A stretch of 62,716 nucleotides of DNA from Yeosuana aromativorans (GTDB lineage Bacteria; Bacteroidota; Bacteroidia; Flavobacteriales; Flavobacteriaceae): contig NZ_BMNR01000010.1 of assembly GCF_014646655.1 (NCBI RefSeq), forward strand, positions 1-62,716, read 5' to 3'. A program made the translations under genes and the position numbers. Below the pieces are notes generated by a model that was not told the DNA's origin, did no database searches, and saw nothing but the letters and a program-made list of their open reading frames with translations. Of this stretch, positions 61,937 to 62,716 are shown in pieces. Each line of letters starts with the position of its first letter. Positions within the stretch are counted from its first letter, which is position 1.

Positions 61937-62716
61937 TTAATATCCGATTCCCATTCCTCTATCGATTGCCTTTTTAATGATGAACTTGGTGATCTTTATG
62001 GCCAGGTTTGGCGTTAGGTCAACCGTTTTTCCTGCCAGTTTGATACTTACATTGTTGTCCCTTAAAATACTTCTCCCATGGATCATTGACATCTCCTTTC
62101 CGATGTTGCCCATGGACATGTTCCGATGCACCTCGCTCCCCTTTAGATTATGGCCATCGAACCCAAAGCGGAAGCCCTGCAGTTTGTTCTGTTTGTTGAT
62201 AGTCGGAATGACCTTGACCCCATTGGCCTCCATAGCCTTTACATAGGCGCCAAAGGATTTGGGCTGGAACTGTTTCATGGTCAGGTCATGCCTTCGCTTG
62301 ATCTCAGTCCGGATTTCCCTTAGGTTGAATTCCTTTTCAAATTGGATCTGCTTGACGGTGGTAAGTCCCATATGCTCCGCCGTTCTCTCCGCTGCCAGCT
62401 GGCTGCGCTTGCCTATAAAGCTGTCGTTATAAGCAACACCTTTAAAATCAATGCGGTTGGCATACAAATGGATGTGCTTATGTTCTTTGTCCCGGTGCAC
62501 AAAGGCTATGGCCTGCCGTTCCCCAAGTTTCATTTCATGCATGAAGTGTTTGGTAATGGCATGCAGTTCATCTTTATCCAAATGCCTGCCATCTTCTATG
62601 GTTGGGCTTATTACAAATGACAGGGTGTTTTTTGTACAGTTATGGTTTTGGTCCTGGAGCATCTTGAACTCTTTGGTGATCTCTGCAGGTGAGTCGCCAT
62701 GCAGAAATTCCTTGAG
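61937..62716 (-). CDS. Relaxase/mobilisation nuclease (MobB-like), cut by right edge
   Basis: The frame is open through the last base, so the gene starts outside; the ATG at 62662 is internal. About 259 residues are visible. The metal-binding relaxase motif is HRDKEHKHIHLYANR (H-x-H-x3-N type), preceded by helix KHFMHEMKLGERQAIAFVH. The C-terminal part includes LQGFRFGFDGHNLKGSEVHR and a hydrophobic tail. Family knowledge: nicks the transfer origin and leads the DNA strand into the recipient. The base composition is richer in G and C than the neighbouring defence genes. It marks the defence cluster as part of, or adjoining, a mobilisable element. Confidence 0.88.
   Translation of the reverse strand, partial: LKEFLHGDSPAEITKEFKMLQDQNHNCTKNTLSFVISPTIEDGRHLDKDELHAITKHFMHEMKLGERQAIAFVHRDKEHKHIHLYANRIDFKGVAYNDSFIGKRSQLAAERTAEHMGLTTVKQIQFEKEFNLREIRTEIKRRHDLTMKQFQPKSFGAYVKAMEANGVKVIPTINKQNKLQGFRFGFDGHNLKGSEVHRNMSMGNIGKEMSMIHGRSILRDNNVSIKLAGKTVDLTPNLAIKITKFIIKKAIDRGMGIGY

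Noticed and set aside
1-62716. tRNA genes, rRNA genes, CRISPR arrays, complete insertion sequences
   Set aside because: I looked through the intergenic stretches and saw no cloverleaf-like pattern, no regularly spaced repeats and no transposase frame.

Overview
The window looks like chromosomal and accessory DNA of a marine-type member of the Bacteroidota, most likely Flavobacteriaceae. The grounds are a SusC/SusD outer-membrane pair, a NagB/PIG-L fusion, an ABC permease fused to an M1 peptidase, DUF4832 lipoproteins, a MobB-type relaxase, and promoters of the form TTG-N18..20-TAnnTTTG. Most of the window is visibly AT-rich. The partial genes at the two edges (NagB/PIG-L at left, relaxase at right) are clearly richer in G and C, which suggests one or more acquired islands in or beside a richer backbone.

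Layout. (1) 2-796: end of a glucosamine-6-phosphate deaminase/PIG-L fusion. (2) 1045-18037: a polysaccharide-utilisation-like locus on the minus strand: GHMP kinase, SusC, SusD, a GH109/Gfo-Idh-like oxidoreductase, two DUF4832 lipoproteins, a PKD lipoprotein, a NagX-like membrane acyltransferase and a TIM-barrel glycosidase candidate. A divergent LacI-family regulator (16357-17400) has two near-palindromic operator candidates 23 bp apart just upstream. (3) 18384-37503: two Crp/Fnr-family regulators, a plus-strand operon (outer-membrane protein, DoxX, DMT transporter, GNAT, nitroreductase), an MFS exporter, a PfkB kinase, and a roughly ten-gene minus-strand operon of hydrolases (36684 down to 25268) built around an ABC ATPase and an ABC permease/M1 peptidase. 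Four promoters in this block share one CRP-like dyad at the same distance (39 nt) from the -7 box, so the block looks like a single regulon.

(4) 37818-55283: an eight-gene, about 17.5 kb defence operon on the minus strand: AbiEi-like HTH protein, AbiEii-like nucleotidyltransferase, N6-adenine DNA methyltransferase, specificity subunit, a giant NERD/kinase/kinase/P-loop protein, an unknown protein, a 1809-residue HerA-like ATPase with an internal nuclease-like motif, and a PP2C phosphatase. From the middle genes I identify it as a methylation-associated defence system (MADS) relative. The terminal phosphatase and leading AbiE-like pair make it a candidate variant. (5) 55567-57466: small XRE repressor, divergent HEPN protein, and a short protein that repeats the HEPN protein's C-terminal domain. 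(6) 57577-61396: a Gabija system (GajA, GajB). (7) 61606-62716: small membrane protein and relaxase, showing that the defence genes lie next to, and probably travel with, a mobilisable or conjugative element.

How the parts work together: the locus in region 2 would bind, import and degrade a glycan under LacI control. Region 3 resembles an envelope or stress response set run by a CRP-like activator. Regions 4-6 form a two-system anti-phage island whose main operon is probably autorepressed through a symmetric four-half-site operator. No tRNA, rRNA, CRISPR array or complete insertion sequence was seen. All family calls were made by reading the sequence, without database searches.
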